NCBI GenBank assembly: GCA_947069175.1
Contig: CAMTDV010000015.1
Location: forward strand, 25,622,249 to 25,686,248
DNA from: Scalesia atractyloides
Lineage: Eukaryota > Streptophyta > Magnoliopsida > Asterales > Asteraceae
Length of the DNA stretch: 64,000 nt
Direction of reading: 5' to 3'
Below are positions 36,846-48,219 of the stretch, piece by piece. How positions within the stretch are numbered: position 1 is the first letter of the stretch; the number at the start of each line of letters is the position of its first letter. The position numbers and the translations under genes were made by a program. The notes beneath the pieces are model-generated. The model was not told where the DNA came from, did not search any database, and was given only the letters and a program-made list of their open reading frames with translations.

Positions 36846-36866
36846 AATATATATATATATACGTAT
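36846..36866 (-). promoter_or_regulatory. Putative TATA element of the host gene
   Basis: A TATATATATATA tract lies about 55-70 bp upstream of the ATG at 36793 on the minus strand. It could be a TATA box with a very short leader or simply an AT microsatellite. Confidence 0.35.
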
Positions 36867-37199
36867 GTGCCGTGTGTTTGTGTGTGTTTAGAGATTGAGA
36901 AGAATGGAAGATTGTAAGTGTGGTGGTTGAAGAATTTGATTTTGATGGATCCGAAAGGCAGGAATTTTTTTAGTTTTGGGGTCAAAGTCAAACATCCAAA
37001 AATTCTTTGTTAATATTCTATAGTAGTTGATTATTCCCCACGTTAACACTAGTTTAATTGTTTTATACAAGATTAATTAGTTGTTATTTAATGTTATTTA
37101 ATATTTAACCAATTTCTAATATGTTGTTACTGTAGGTTTCCTATTTCACTCTTGGATAGCTTTTCGAATTGTGTTTTTGGATCATATTAGATTAAATTG
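36867..37199. other. Intergenic region upstream of the host gene
   Basis: AT-rich DNA with no supported open reading frame. It includes the proximal promoter region of the minus-strand host gene. Nothing else was recognised. Confidence 0.4.
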
Positions 37200-37950
37200 T
37201 TACATTTGTATACAAAAGTACGACCAATGGCGGCGACGACAATAGTGGCGAAAACTCAAAGACAACAATAGTGGCGAGAACTAAAAAGTCACCAATAATG
37301 CCTTTGAATCCGGGTGTGGGCTTGAGAGTGATTCATGGTCGTTGATTAAGTAACAGATCAAACGACTGATCTTTTATCTTGCAAAAAGCAATAGCGGTGA
37401 CACGTCTCGCTATTGGCCCAAAAAAAGTTGATAACCCGCCAAGACTTCCATCTCCTTTCTCATTTTCCGTACTACTCTCAGATCTCTCTCACCCTCCTGC
37501 TCCCTCACCACTCTCGTCAATCTCCCAGCGCACTACCACCGCCTACACTCCCCTGCTTCGTCGATCTCCGACAACCACCACCTTCAACCAACCATGACCA
37601 CCCTCGTTGATCTCCCAGCGCACTACCACCGCCTACACTCCCCTGCTCTGTCTCGCACCACCCGCCGCCACCACCACTACCGGTTTTCCTTTCCCTTTTA
37701 GGTTAGTCCTGGTTCAATTTTATATACAAGTTAAGGTCTAATTCCTTTAATTTACAAAATTTGGTTGATTTTTTTTGGCAACAGTAACTCGACCACCACC
37801 ACAAGAGCAGTTCACCAGCAACCACCACTATCGGTTAGCTTTCTTTTAATTTCTTTTTTAAAATACTTAATATGTTTTATTTGTGTGTATGAAAATACGT
37901 ATGTAGGTATATGTATGTATGTAAGTTATTTGTGTGTATGTAAGTATGTA
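37200..37950 (+). mobile_element. Decayed CACTA-like fragment, cut by the Athila LTR
   Basis: Words like AATAGTGGCGA, CAATAGCGGTGACACGTC and CCAATGGCGGCGAC resemble the subterminal repeats of the CACTA family. They are followed by a C/T-rich leader-like stretch with a duplicated block (about 37511-37560 and 37601-37650, both containing CAGCGCACTACCACCGCC). A GTATGTAAGTATGTATG stretch like the CACTA leader intron follows and ends where the Athila LTR starts. No terminal repeat or transposase sequence is seen. Confidence 0.5.
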
Positions 37951-39642
37951 TGATGTGCTAAAAATAGTTTAGTAAAAACAACTAAATTAACTTAATTCTA
38001 GACTCTAAGTAATACTCTAGACTCACTAAGACACACTAAACTACTAACCGGCAAGTATACCGATCGACTCTAGTATAGCTAAAGTGAGTCCGGATATCGA
38101 ACCCACGAGACTCTACTAATTACGTTAACTACTCTATTAAGACTCTGACGGACACGGACTAGAATGTTTGTTTGTTTGATGAGGGGGTGTTTCTAATAAT
38201 TCCTAAGAATGCAATAAAAGTAAACTAGATTAACTAAATTAACTAAAGAATACGAATTAAACTGGACTTTACTTAGACGGTGGAAACACTACCTAGACTA
38301 GAATCCTGATTGATTTTAGAATCAATTTTTATTTGGAAGTTGATTAATGAGGAATCGGGATCATAATATTCTCACCTCTCGGGAAATCTAATAGGACCCC
38401 TAACCCTTCTCAAGAGCATGCAATAGCACCCTCGAGGTTGTTTAGATTACCGGTTATTAGACTCTCTTGCGAGACACCTAATGGGTTTATAAAAGTATCC
38501 TACAAGGCTCGCTCTCTTGCGAGAACCAAACCAAGGATAGATTCGTTTTCTCAATTGGACTTGCTAGACAATAGCCAATGGGTTTACTCCTAACGAAGCT
38601 CCTACCTTGCGGCTTAATGACTTAGACCTAGCAATAACCTCGCACCTTGTAGCTATTGACCGTTAGTAGAATACCTGATTCTATCGACTTACCAACTATT
38701 GCTTTTAAGGTTAATTGTGCACTGTTCACCCTAAAGACTCTAGCTTTATTACGTGATATAGACACTCACCAAAAACTAGACCTTAACATGACTCTATTTC
38801 ATGATAAAGACCGTCACCATGATTCATGTAAAGCAATAATTAACAATTAGACAAAGTCAAATACACAAACACACCTAATTAATAGAACGAACCGTTTATA
38901 ACTTATAAACAAATCCTCATAAATCACAAATCTATGGTAAAAATCAAAACTTTATCAAACTATCATCTAATCTAGGCAGTTAAAAGGTTTAGCCGACCAT
39001 AGTCATGAAAGTTATCAATAACAAAGAATGATCAAACAATCCAAACATAGTGAATAAGAAAGAAGCGAAAGTAAAGACACCCGAATCATCACGAATGCGA
39101 ACCGAATGCTTCTCCAACTTCAGTCTTCGAGCCCGTAGCTTCGAATGCTTGAAAACCTCTACTTTGCTCTCTCAAAATCGCCCAGACTTGCACTAATTCG
39201 TAACTTAGGGTTTTTAATGATTGAATTTAAGTTTATATATGATTCTACACAAAAATCTTGACCCCACTCGAAATTGTCTGTAGATAACACCCTCTCAGGG
39301 CGCGAGAGGGTTTGGCCTTGCTACTCGCTGCCCGCCAGCGTCTTTATGATGTCAGCCTTCTCACATGTCTCTCGCCGGCCGCGAAAGACTACACCAAATC
39401 AAGTCGCGGCCCGCCAGAAGACTATAAGCTGGCATTTTCGATTCGTTTCAGCTCCCGGGCCCTCCAATTCGTTCCAGGACTTAGCTTTTTCGTCTTTCAA
39501 CACTTTTCTGCTATTCTAAGCTCCCAAGACTTGCAAAAAGCACTTGGATCAAAAGTCAAACTATTCTACGGAAAACGAAACTAAAACTAATAAAAACTAT
39601 ACAAACTCTACACGATAAATTAATGTATTTTACAATACATCA
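37951..39642 (-). mobile_element. Athila 3' LTR (1.69 kb)
   Basis: In plus orientation it starts TGATGTGCTAAA and ends TACAATACATCA, so both ends carry TGATGT inverted. The adjoining internal sequence on the minus strand is GTAAGTGTGGGGATATT, a purine-rich tract as expected before an Athila 3' LTR. A TATATATG-type TATA box on the minus strand lies at about 39233-39242. The flank left of the LTR is ATGTA, a possible target duplication whose partner is outside the window. Confidence 0.75.
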
Positions 39643-39660
39643 AATATCCCCACACTTACT
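39643..39660 (-). other. Polypurine tract of Athila
   Basis: On the minus strand AGTAAGTGTGGGGATATT directly precedes the 3' LTR. It would prime plus-strand DNA synthesis. The core AGTGTGGGGAT recurs on the minus strand near 40611 and 42834. Confidence 0.6.
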
Positions 39661-41037
39661 CTTTTTCATCCTCGAAAAAGAATCTATGCAAAACAGAATC
39701 AGAAATAAATAACTACCCGGGTCAAAAACTATTCATACTTGTTAAAGTTAAAACTTGTGTTAGCCATGATTGCAAATATATTTATCCTCTTAAACCCGAA
39801 CCCGGTTCCAAGCCCTTGTCATGCAAATTTAGTTCAAGTGCGGTCAATCTACATAGGGTCTCACACTAGAAGCCACCGTCTATCTAATCCCACCTCAAGC
39901 TTATAGAACAAAAGGAACGATCACTGGACCAATTCCTAACCGTTTTATACCAAAATTAAAAGAATTTAAAACCAAATTTTTTCTTCTTTTTACTTTTCTT
40001 ATCTTGAGCGTTGAAGTTGCTTTACCTAACCCAGAGGCTGTCTCAATCAGAGTCACCATCACCGAGAGCGACAACGTGAGCGCCGATAATTTTTTTGTGA
40101 TTTTGATTTCGACACATCCCAGAGGCATTCTAAGTCAGAGTCACCATCCCCAACGAAGATTACGTAGGTCTCCCTTACTTTTCTTAGTTTCTAGATCAAT
40201 TATTCTATATTTTTTCTTTTTTTTTCTTATTACTTGCTCATGATTAAAAATTCTAACAATTTTGGTTTATAACGGCATTCCTTATACTATTATTGGCGGT
40301 TTCAATTTCCCACTTTTCCTAGATGAGTACCCACTAGCAAACTGACAATTAAGGTATATTAAGACCAAAGGAACCTAGAACCAAACCAGGCCTATTCACA
40401 TATCCCAAACTAGACACAAGCTCGACTATTTCTATCTCATATTATCATTATTTGAACCCGAATAAAAAACCCATCTTTTCTATCATTTTCTGTCTTTATT
40501 TTTCAAACTTCTTTATTCAAAAGACATTTTTCAAAATTTTCAATTTTTTTTGGATTTTTTTTATTTTTAAAGTCACTACACTCGACTACTACTATTAACT
40601 GTGTATCCCATCCCCACACTTAAAGATTGCATTGTCCCTAATGCACGAACGAGACACGACTCAAACTACCTAACAACTAAAACCAACGACTAAATAAATA
40701 AATAAATAAAAACTATACAAGTGGAACGACTTAGCTGAATATGCGAGACTGTCAAATGTGCCAGTCAATTCCACATATGCCCTCCATTCCAAACACGCTC
40801 AGCAAACAACTCCTCAGTCTCGGACAGTCGAACGGAATCAGCAAAACAAACACCAAACCTAGCAAATATCCATAACATACCAAACATAACATAGCATAGA
40901 TAAAAGTGTTCGAAGCAAACCATCCAGTTCAACCAACCAACAAACTTTCAACCAACCCCTCTCAACCTACCAAATATCCAAAATATGCGAAGTTAAAATA
41001 CAGACCAGACTAGATAAAACTCCTGCTACTGCTTCCA
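39661..41037. other. Athila non-coding region between the ORF and the 3' LTR
   Basis: No supported gene. It is rich in A and T runs and, in plus orientation, poly-pyrimidine stretches (40200-40560). A second purine-rich AGTGTGGGGATGG motif occurs on the minus strand near 40611. This long spacer before the 3' LTR is usual for Athila. Confidence 0.6.
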
Positions 41038-42354
41038 TCACTCGTCATCTCCACCTGACTCCTCCTCCTCTTCACTTTGCTCTTCATACACCGAAAGGCC
41101 AGTGACGGGTCCAAATATCCACCCTGTCCAGAACCTGAACACCCTGACCAGAACTACCTGCCTGACCAGGATCGTAATACCCCGGCATCGGAAACTGCGC
41201 TGGATCAACAATAGGCTGAAAGAAATCTGGGACCCGCATACCCATCATATATCGAATAGCTCATCCTGCCTATCCTGCCGATAGCGTGTCGATATGGCTC
41301 CCTGCATCGATGCAGCTGCATCTGACTCTGGAGGAGGTGGGACCTGTGGTCCACTCTGGCGGGCTGGAATAAGTCAGAATACCCGCAGACTGAAGATCTT
41401 TAACCTTCATAAACCCCGGTTTCGGCCCCTCTCTCATCTTATTGGCCGGGTACTTCTCAAACACACCTAAACTCTCCGCTAACCATGTAATGTAAGGACC
41501 ACAGTGTATCCTTGCACCAGAACCACCCCTCCACGGTCTCCTTATCGACCATGCAAAAATAGTCGCCAGATTGGTGGGCCTTCCCTCAACCATACACATC
41601 AAACAGAATAAACGGACCTGGTTGACCTTGTTATCACCTTAGCCCCTGCCAACTAAAGTAGCCATTAGAATCTTATGTATAAACCTCAAAATCGGATCAG
41701 TGATGTCACGTGCGACCATGTTATTTGAGTAAGGAAACCTTGAGATAGTACTCCAAAACCTAGCCAACCCTCGTTCGACCGAACACTATAATCATCATTC
41801 TTCTTGAAGACCCGCCGAAGACTCATAATAAAATCGACCGTCTGAACCTCCTCTTCCGTATAGAACTGCAATGCCACAGCAAATTGTGGAATTGTCATCT
41901 CATAAGATCTCCTTCCTAAAACAAAGAACACTGCATCTTTTTCGTTGAAATTCCCTTGTTTGTACTCGAAAGTGGAGTGGAACTCTAGGGTAATTTCCTT
42001 ATACTGCCTAGCATCACAATCCAGGACCCTCCTGAACTTATGTCCCAACAACTGTTCAACCCGGGCTCTCGCCCCCAAACGATCCAACAACTCCCAATCG
42101 ATCCTTCTAAACTTAAGCAAATCAACTGCAATCAGAGTATTTAGTCTTTGATATCCCCCAAGTTTAACTCAAATTGCAACAGTGGGCTGTCCCCAATCCT
42201 TGTACTCTGACCATGTGGGACCCCCGGCCCCATATAATCTACCTCCCTATATGGACAATATCCTCCTAAAAGACTGCTCATTTGGAGGTCCTTGAGGACG
42301 CTGCAGTGGTCCTCTCTTTCTCCTTCTTTTACTCGAAGATCCTTCACCTGACAT
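41038..42354 (-). pseudogene. Athila downstream ORF (ATHILA ORF-1-like), broken
   Basis: Reads on the minus strand from MSGEGSSSKRRRKRG (start at 42354) to an acidic tail YEEQSEEEEESGGDDE with TGA at 41040-41038. The central part, FRRIDWELLDRLG and YKEITLEFHSTFEYKQGNF (42120-41686), resembles the ATHILA ORF-1 family found downstream of pol in these elements. A further open piece lies at 41602-41270 (PYITWLAESLGVFEKYP). At least two frame changes and a stop break it. The role of this protein in Athila is not established. Confidence 0.65.
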
Positions 42355-43149
42355 CTGCAAAAACAACCATGTATACGAAACAATGCATGTAGAATAATTA
42401 GCAAAGAATTAGGATTCATAAACTATTTTTGGTATTTTTAATTTTTTTAAAGAAAAAGTGGTAATAACTATATAGCATTCCATTCGCGGTTAAAACCAAA
42501 GACTGGGTTACCGTTTACAAAAAGCATAAGTTCTAAACACCCTCGCCCGAATGGAGATTGAGTACGGGTGAAGTGTTTTATACTTGTACGTGCATATAAG
42601 TAAACCCAAGACCAGACTAAAACTACGACTAACATGACTCAAACTACACGACTCAATGTACACTACAGCCCCCCCCACCTGCACTATAGTTGTCTGCAAT
42701 TATATCTCGAGTGCCAAAACAAACCAACATTGAGCGCTAAACCAAGTAAAGTTTCAAAATTATAGTGTAAACAGTCAAATGGGTCACAAATATGATTAAA
42801 ATCGCATCTTTAGCATGAACATTACCAACCCAAATCCCCACACTCAATGTTACTACACCCCAAAGCTATGGTAGCCACAAAACACAAATTTTTCAACCCA
42901 AACCAACCCTTCCTCAACCTGCACTATGCGAAACTAAACAACCCAAACCATCCGCAACCTCCTACTAGCACTAACATGATAAAAAAAACCTAGACCTAGA
43001 CCCGACTAAAGAACTAGCATGAATCTAACTAGAAATTGAAATAACAGACTCAAAGTACAAAAATTACAAGAACACATACCTTGGAGTCGGATTAAACAAG
43101 AAGAACTAAGGTGTATTTGGTTAAAGCTTGAAACCCTTGTAGAAATCCC
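42355..43149. other. Athila spacer between pol and the downstream ORF (left part)
   Basis: Non-coding. It contains a third AATCCCCACACTCAATG word near 42833 (minus strand AGTGTGGGGAT). It is cut on the right by the copia insertion. No gene is seen. Confidence 0.5.
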
Positions 43150-43154
43150 GAATT

Positions 43155-43561
43155 TGTTGATGCATATGTCTGTTGCCTACGTCATCGTATAACGTTGAGT
43201 CAGTATTTAGGAGCGAAATGTCAAAGTTTATGTATGTTTATAGTCAAGTTCGCTTGAAATGTATATGTTCTAGTCAAGTTCGGCCGAACTTCACTAAGCA
43301 AGTTCGCCCGAACTTGCACTCCCCAAGCGAACTTGCACTCCCCAAGTCTTGACATTTCATTTGTAACATTCAGAGATTTTGTCACGACAGAGGTGAAGCT
43401 CGGTCCAAATGTTTCCAGGATTTGTAACGTTGAATATTAATGAAACAGTGATTAAATAGAAACAAATGAGTGTATCCAATGTTGCCTAAGCAAACGGATT
43501 CCGCACGTTTACCTCAGGTTTGTCAGATTAGTGCCCGAACGATCCGTACAACGGACCTACA
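43155..43561 (+). mobile_element. Left LTR of the copia element
   Basis: Begins TGTTGATG and ends CCTACA. It contains palindromic words AAGTTCGGCCGAACTT (43276-43291) and GCAAGTTCGCCCGAACTTGC (43298-43317). Where the right LTR has a TATA box, this copy has a second CACTCCCCAAG, so the TATA box is missing. Confidence 0.88.
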
Positions 43562-43563
43562 AG

Positions 43564-43575
43564 TGGTATCAGAGT
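43564..43575 (+). other. Primer binding site of the copia element
   Basis: TGGTATCAGAGT, two bases after the LTR. It matches the usual copia site complementary to the 3' end of initiator methionine tRNA (TGGTATCAGAGC) except for the last base. Confidence 0.8.
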
Positions 43576-43811
43576 AGGATTGGCCTAATTTGAAGACATT
43601 GGACATATAACTTTTCATCTTCTACTCATTTCTTCTATTTTTTAACTTTTCTTGGACAATTCACGGACAAAATGGACTGATTTTCAAGTATAATACGTAA
43701 AATCCATAATAGATAAACCCTTGAAAAGACCAGAGCTTAAAACAAACGAATTCATGCCGAAAAATTGAAAAAAACCATGTTTGAAATCACAACTTCGCTC
43801 GAACATAATAT

Positions 43812-44146
43812 CAAGTTCGCTCGAACTTGACTGAAATACTCAAATTTTTCATCAAGTTCGCCCGAACTTGACTGATTTTAAAGGTTTTACTCAAGTTCGC
43901 TCGAACTTGACTGTTTTTTTAAACTTGATTTAGTCAAGTTCGCCCGAACTTGATAAAATTTTGTTGAAAGTCTATACAAGTTCGCCCGAAGTTGCTATCT
44001 CTTGAAAATTCACATAAGTTCGCTCGAACTTGCTATTTTTCATAACATCTCAGCACAAGTTCGCTCGAACTTGTATTCTGAGTGAAACAAGTTCACCCGA
44101 ACTTGTTAAATAGCTGAGTTCGCTGTGATAAGTTCGACCGAACTTG
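43812..44146. repeat. Nine CAAGTTCG/CGAACTTG palindromes at about 40-bp spacing
   Basis: Starts at 43812, 43853, 43892, 43935, 43977, 44015, 44056, 44088 and 44129. The consensus is CAAGTTCGCYCGAACTTG, with only single-base departures. The linkers between palindromes are unrelated to each other. The array lies in the untranslated leader between the primer site and gag. Two more copies are in each LTR. Confidence 0.92.
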
Positions 44147-44297
44147 TTTAAGAGACTAAAAAAAGGCATGAAAATCCCGGGAAACGTCTCGGACATTATA
44201 TATCGTTAGATTCGTATTGACGAGACGAGTTTAAAGCTCTAGTCTGGTAAAAAATAGTTTTCCAAAAAATTTTAAACGTTTTTAGCAAACCGATACG

Positions 44298-46049
44298 TTG
44301 ATATTGTCGGTTAAAAAGTCAAATTTTATTAAAATTGTCTGTTTGCTAATCATTTTCAAGTGTTTTGAACGGCATATAAATTTGGGAAACGAAACGGGGT
44401 CCGAGAAGCCGCCAAAGTTGATGAGTATGGACGAGTATGAAGTTTGGAAAAGAAAATTTAAGAGCTGGGTCCAAGCTACGCATTTTAGCAGTTGGGTGGC
44501 GATCGAAACAGGATATGTAGTTCCAAGAGATGAGAATCAGAATATACTAGAGAAGTGCAAGTATTCTACGCAACAGAAAGAGGCTTATTTTGCTGATAAG
44601 AAAATGATTAATCTTATTCAACAATCTGTTAACGAACATATCTTGATACTACTGCCTGAGTACAAGACTGCAAAAGAACTCTGGATATCTCTGAAAATAA
44701 ATATCAGGTGAAGAGATAAGAGAATGTAGTGGTTAAGAACTGTGAAGCTCAACTTTCAAGTTCATCTGCAAATGGATCTTCAAGTTCTAAACCAGTCTGT
44801 CCAGTGTATGATGTAAATAACTATCGGGCAGATAATGCCAAACTCTTGAATGAGATTGAGAGTTTGACATTAGAAAATAAAAAAATAAAAGAATTTTGAA
44901 AAAAAAATAAAAATTTTAGAAAATGAAAAATTACAAATGGTAGTAGATTTTCAAAATGAAATAAAAATATTTAAAAATGATAAAATTGTTTTTGAAAAAT
45001 TAAATATAGAAAATCAAATAGCAATAAATTATCATATTGAGAAAATAGCTCAACTTGAAAAAGAAGTTGAGACTGTTATAAATAAAGCTGCTAATTCAGC
45101 AAAATTATTGAAAGGATTTGTGACTTCCTCATTAAAGTTAGAATATATATGTCCAAAACCGATCAATGATAATAAAAAGAAAATTCCAATAAGTGACAAT
45201 GTCACAAATTATGACCATGTCATAATTGAGGATTGTGATGATAATACCGATGATGAAAATGATAAAATTATAAAAAGGAAATATTTTTGAAACTTTTAAG
45301 AAACTGTTCTACAATCTGCTGAAAAAGGTGAATGCTCAACGCAAAAACCTTCTAAGTAGAATGGAAACAAAATTCTATAAATTTTCAAAACAAAAATAAA
45401 AGCTCATCGGTACGGTCATCCAATCATTATAAAAACTCACAGAATTTTGAGAATAAGTGGTGCAGGTCGGACCATAGTGCTTCAAAGTCAAATCAATTTT
45501 ACAGAAGAAGCAGGAAAGATGACTACTACATGTCAAATCAATGTGCTGATTTGGGTGTTTGGTCTGAATGGAGAGATTGGTATGATAACAGAGTGTGTTA
45601 CAACTGTGGATTTGGTGGACACATTGTTGTTAACTGCCTGAAAAAGAGATTTGATACGAAAAGATGCTATAAATGTCAATCAAAGTTATATTTCCAGGGA
45701 TTGTATGACTAATCTGAAAAGAAGATCGGTTAAATCTCAGGTGGAGAAAAGACCAGTGGAGAAGAAAACAGAGAAGAAAAATGAGAAAACTGTAGAGAAG
45801 CCCCAAAGAACAAAAAGTCAAGTTATCACAAGGGCAAAAAGACAGATTGAGAAAAAAGAGGAAAAAGTTAGAGAGTATTTGGAAAAGATTTTGTCCTCGG
45901 ATACGTCTAAAAAATCAGATAAAAGTTCTAATGAATCATTTTACTCACAGTCAAGTAAAACGAATTCATCAGATACAAATCTGAGGATAAAAGAGAGAGC
46001 AGTGGAGAAAAATTTGCTATTTCAAACAGTTAAAAATCAAAGAAAGTAA
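44298..46049 (+). pseudogene. Copia gag, broken
   Basis: An open segment ends at 44711 and carries MSMDEYEVWKRKFKSWVQAT and LIQQSVNEHILILLPEY, a copia gag of the UBN2 type. A likely start near 44421 or upstream is uncertain. After a frame break come a Lys/Glu/Asn-rich coiled-coil stretch (44937-45290) and a zinc knuckle CYNCGFGGHIVVNC (about 45598-45639). A second knuckle, CYKC, is split by a frameshift before ISRDC (about 45696). A basic tail is rich in VEKK repeats (45720-46049). Gag packages element RNA; this copy has at least four breaks. Confidence 0.75.
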
Positions 46050-47788
46050 AAATTTTCAAATAAAGTTTCTATCAAACTGTTTGAATATCAAAAAGAGTGT
46101 GAATGTTTGTTTACTTCAGATGTTAATGATTTTGGTAAACCTAAATCCAGAATTTATTGGGTTCCAATTCAAAACTGATTAAAGTTTGTTTGAATATGCA
46201 GGATAACCAAGCTTCAAGTCAAAGGTCATTTCAGAAGCAGTGGTTGTTCATACAGAGAGACAACAGACAGGAGTGATATTCCACACAAATAAAATGGTAG
46301 TCCCGCATTCACATTCGTAAAAAGTCATTAAATGGTTAAAGTGGAAGATTCTTATTTTCGATTTCGAAAAGATGTTTTCAATTTTAGGGGGAAAAAAATT
46401 TTAAAATTGTCAAATTCTGTAAAATTGAAAAACATCATTTCAAAAACATTTTAGATAGATAAATTTAAAAAAAAAAAGCCAAAAACAATAGAAAATCTCA
46501 AAATATCAAAAACATTGAAAAAGAAAAATGAGATTACTTGTGCGAAAAGAGAAAATGATAGTACATCAGTGGACTATCAGTGCATGCTAAAGATGTGTAT
46601 TGTTTAAAATGGTTAAACAATCTCATTAAAGATGTGTCGGTAGGCTCAGCTAGACTAGTAATTTTGCGATAATGATATAAATCTAAATGAAATAGCCTAG
46701 TTCTAGTGGGGAACACGGTTGAAATCATGTACTTAGTTTTGTCCTTCGTGACTGTGTACCTACTCGGTAATCGCTGAATGCTGAAAAGCATAAAAACTGG
46801 TCAGTTTGTGACCCTTCACAACTTTCTAAAAAAAGTCACTGTGATTGTGTATTTTATTTTGCAAAGATTTAAACTTGTTTTATTTCTTTATTTTGTTTAA
46901 GCATTGGACATCCTCTGCGTATACGAAAGTGTCGAACTGGATGTTAGTGCCTAAACGTTTCTGCTTTATTTTCCTTGGTGTTTCGTTTAAATCTTGGATC
47001 ACCACTGCGTATATGTGAATATCAAACTGATGGTTAAGATCTAAACAGTTTCAACTTGTTTTTCATTTCTTATTTTGTTTAAACATTGGACTTTCTTTGC
47101 GTATCGAAAGATCGACCTGATTGTTAATGTTTAAACATTCTGCGTTTATTTCACACATATCACAGTTGATGAAAGTTTAAAGGCATTAATTGAGTCAATG
47201 TATTACATGATGAGGGGAGATGCTGAGATCGTTGGGTCCATAAGAATTTAGTGCACTTAATGTACCTTAACTTATCGGTAAGCATTACGAAAGTTTTTAG
47301 ATTGAGTTTAAGTGGACAACGATATCGACAATCCATGTGAATTGTTTAAACTGAGTGTTTCATCTAGATCAACAGTGCAGCTGATATGTCTCAGTAAACT
47401 GATATGATCCTCTAGCACGTATTCTCACAAAAATATAAATTGTAAATATTACATTTCATTTTGTTTACATTTCTGCATTCAATATTAAAAATCCAAAAGA
47501 TTTTCTTTCAAATCTTCCAAGGAAACTTGATAATGTTGAATGTGAGCCAGACCAACGAAACTGTTAAGAAACTGTTTGTGTATGGATACGTGTGATTGTT
47601 CTTATCGTCAAATCTTAGAGATTCGAAGCATCATTTGAGGGGGGGGCTAGATAAACACGTTGATTAAAGATACCAGAAAGCTCAAAACAAGGGGGAGCAT
47701 GGATGTTAAAGTTATTCAAAATATAAAGATCAAGAGAACATTAAAGGCTCGGGAACTTAATTGAAGAATGATAACTATGGCAACATCC
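46050..47788. other. Copia internal non-coding region
   Basis: No pol motif or supported ORF is seen on either strand. AT-rich, with a loosely repeated block of CATTGGAC, then TGCGTAT and CGAAAG, near 46903, 46994 and 47084 (about 90 bp apart). Confidence 0.55.
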
Positions 47789-47799
47789 AAGGGGGAGTC
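47789..47799 (+). other. Polypurine tract of the copia element
   Basis: AAGGGGGAGTC immediately before the right LTR. It would prime plus-strand synthesis. Confidence 0.75.
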
Positions 47800-48214
47800 T
47801 GTTGATGCATATGTCTGTTGCCTACATCATCGTATAACGTCGAGTCAGTATTTAGGAGCGAAATGTCGAAGTTTATGTATGTTTATAGTCAAGTTCGCTT
47901 GAAATGTATATGTTGTAGTCAAGTTTGGCCAAACTTGACTAAGCAAGTTAGCCCGAACTTGCACTCCCCAAGCGAACTTGTATCTCCTATAAATAGGAGT
48001 CTTGACATTTCATTTGTAACATTTAGAGATTTTGTCACGACAGAGGCGAAGCTCTGTCCAAGTGTTTCCAGGATCTGTAACGTTGAATATTAATGAAACG
48101 GTGATTAAATAGAAACAAATGAGTGTATCTAATGTCGCCTAAGTAAACGGATTCCGCACGTTTACCTTAGGTTTGTCAGATTAGTGCCCGAACGATCCGT
48201 ACAACGGACCTACA
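47800..48214 (+). mobile_element. Right LTR of the copia element
   Basis: About 95 percent similar by eye to the left LTR. It keeps a TATA box inside the perfect palindrome CTCCTATAAATAGGAG (47984-47999). It also has AAGTTTGGCCAAACTT (47921-47936) where the left LTR has AAGTTCGGCCGAACTT. Confidence 0.88.
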
Positions 48215-48219
48215 TAATT

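Larger units (their letters stand above)
43155..48214 (+). mobile_element. Gag-only Ty1/copia element (TR-GAG-like), plus strand
   Basis: Two LTRs (43155-43561 and 47800-48214) begin TGTTGATGCATATG and end CGGACCTACA. The primer binding site TGGTATCAGAG follows the left LTR, and the purine tract AAGGGGGAGTC precedes the right one. Flanks GAATT (43150-43154) and TAATT (48215-48219) are a probable 5-bp duplication with one change. The interior has a gag pseudogene only; no protease, integrase, RT or RNase H motif is seen between 46050 and 47790. Such gag-only elements depend on others for replication. It lies inside the Athila element. Confidence 0.85.

Noticed and set aside
37379..37610. Two Pro/Ser/Thr-rich overlapping ORFs
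   Set aside because: They come from a C/T-rich leader with a duplicated block in a decayed CACTA-like fragment, open in two frames.
39274..39584. Two overlapping plus-strand ORFs of 81 and 90 residues
   Set aside because: They lie antisense in the Athila 3' LTR, overlap each other and show no domain.
43812..44146. CRISPR-like array
   Set aside because: Regularly spaced palindromes superficially resemble one, but this is a plant copia leader, spacing is uneven, the repeats are only 18 bp and there are no cas genes.
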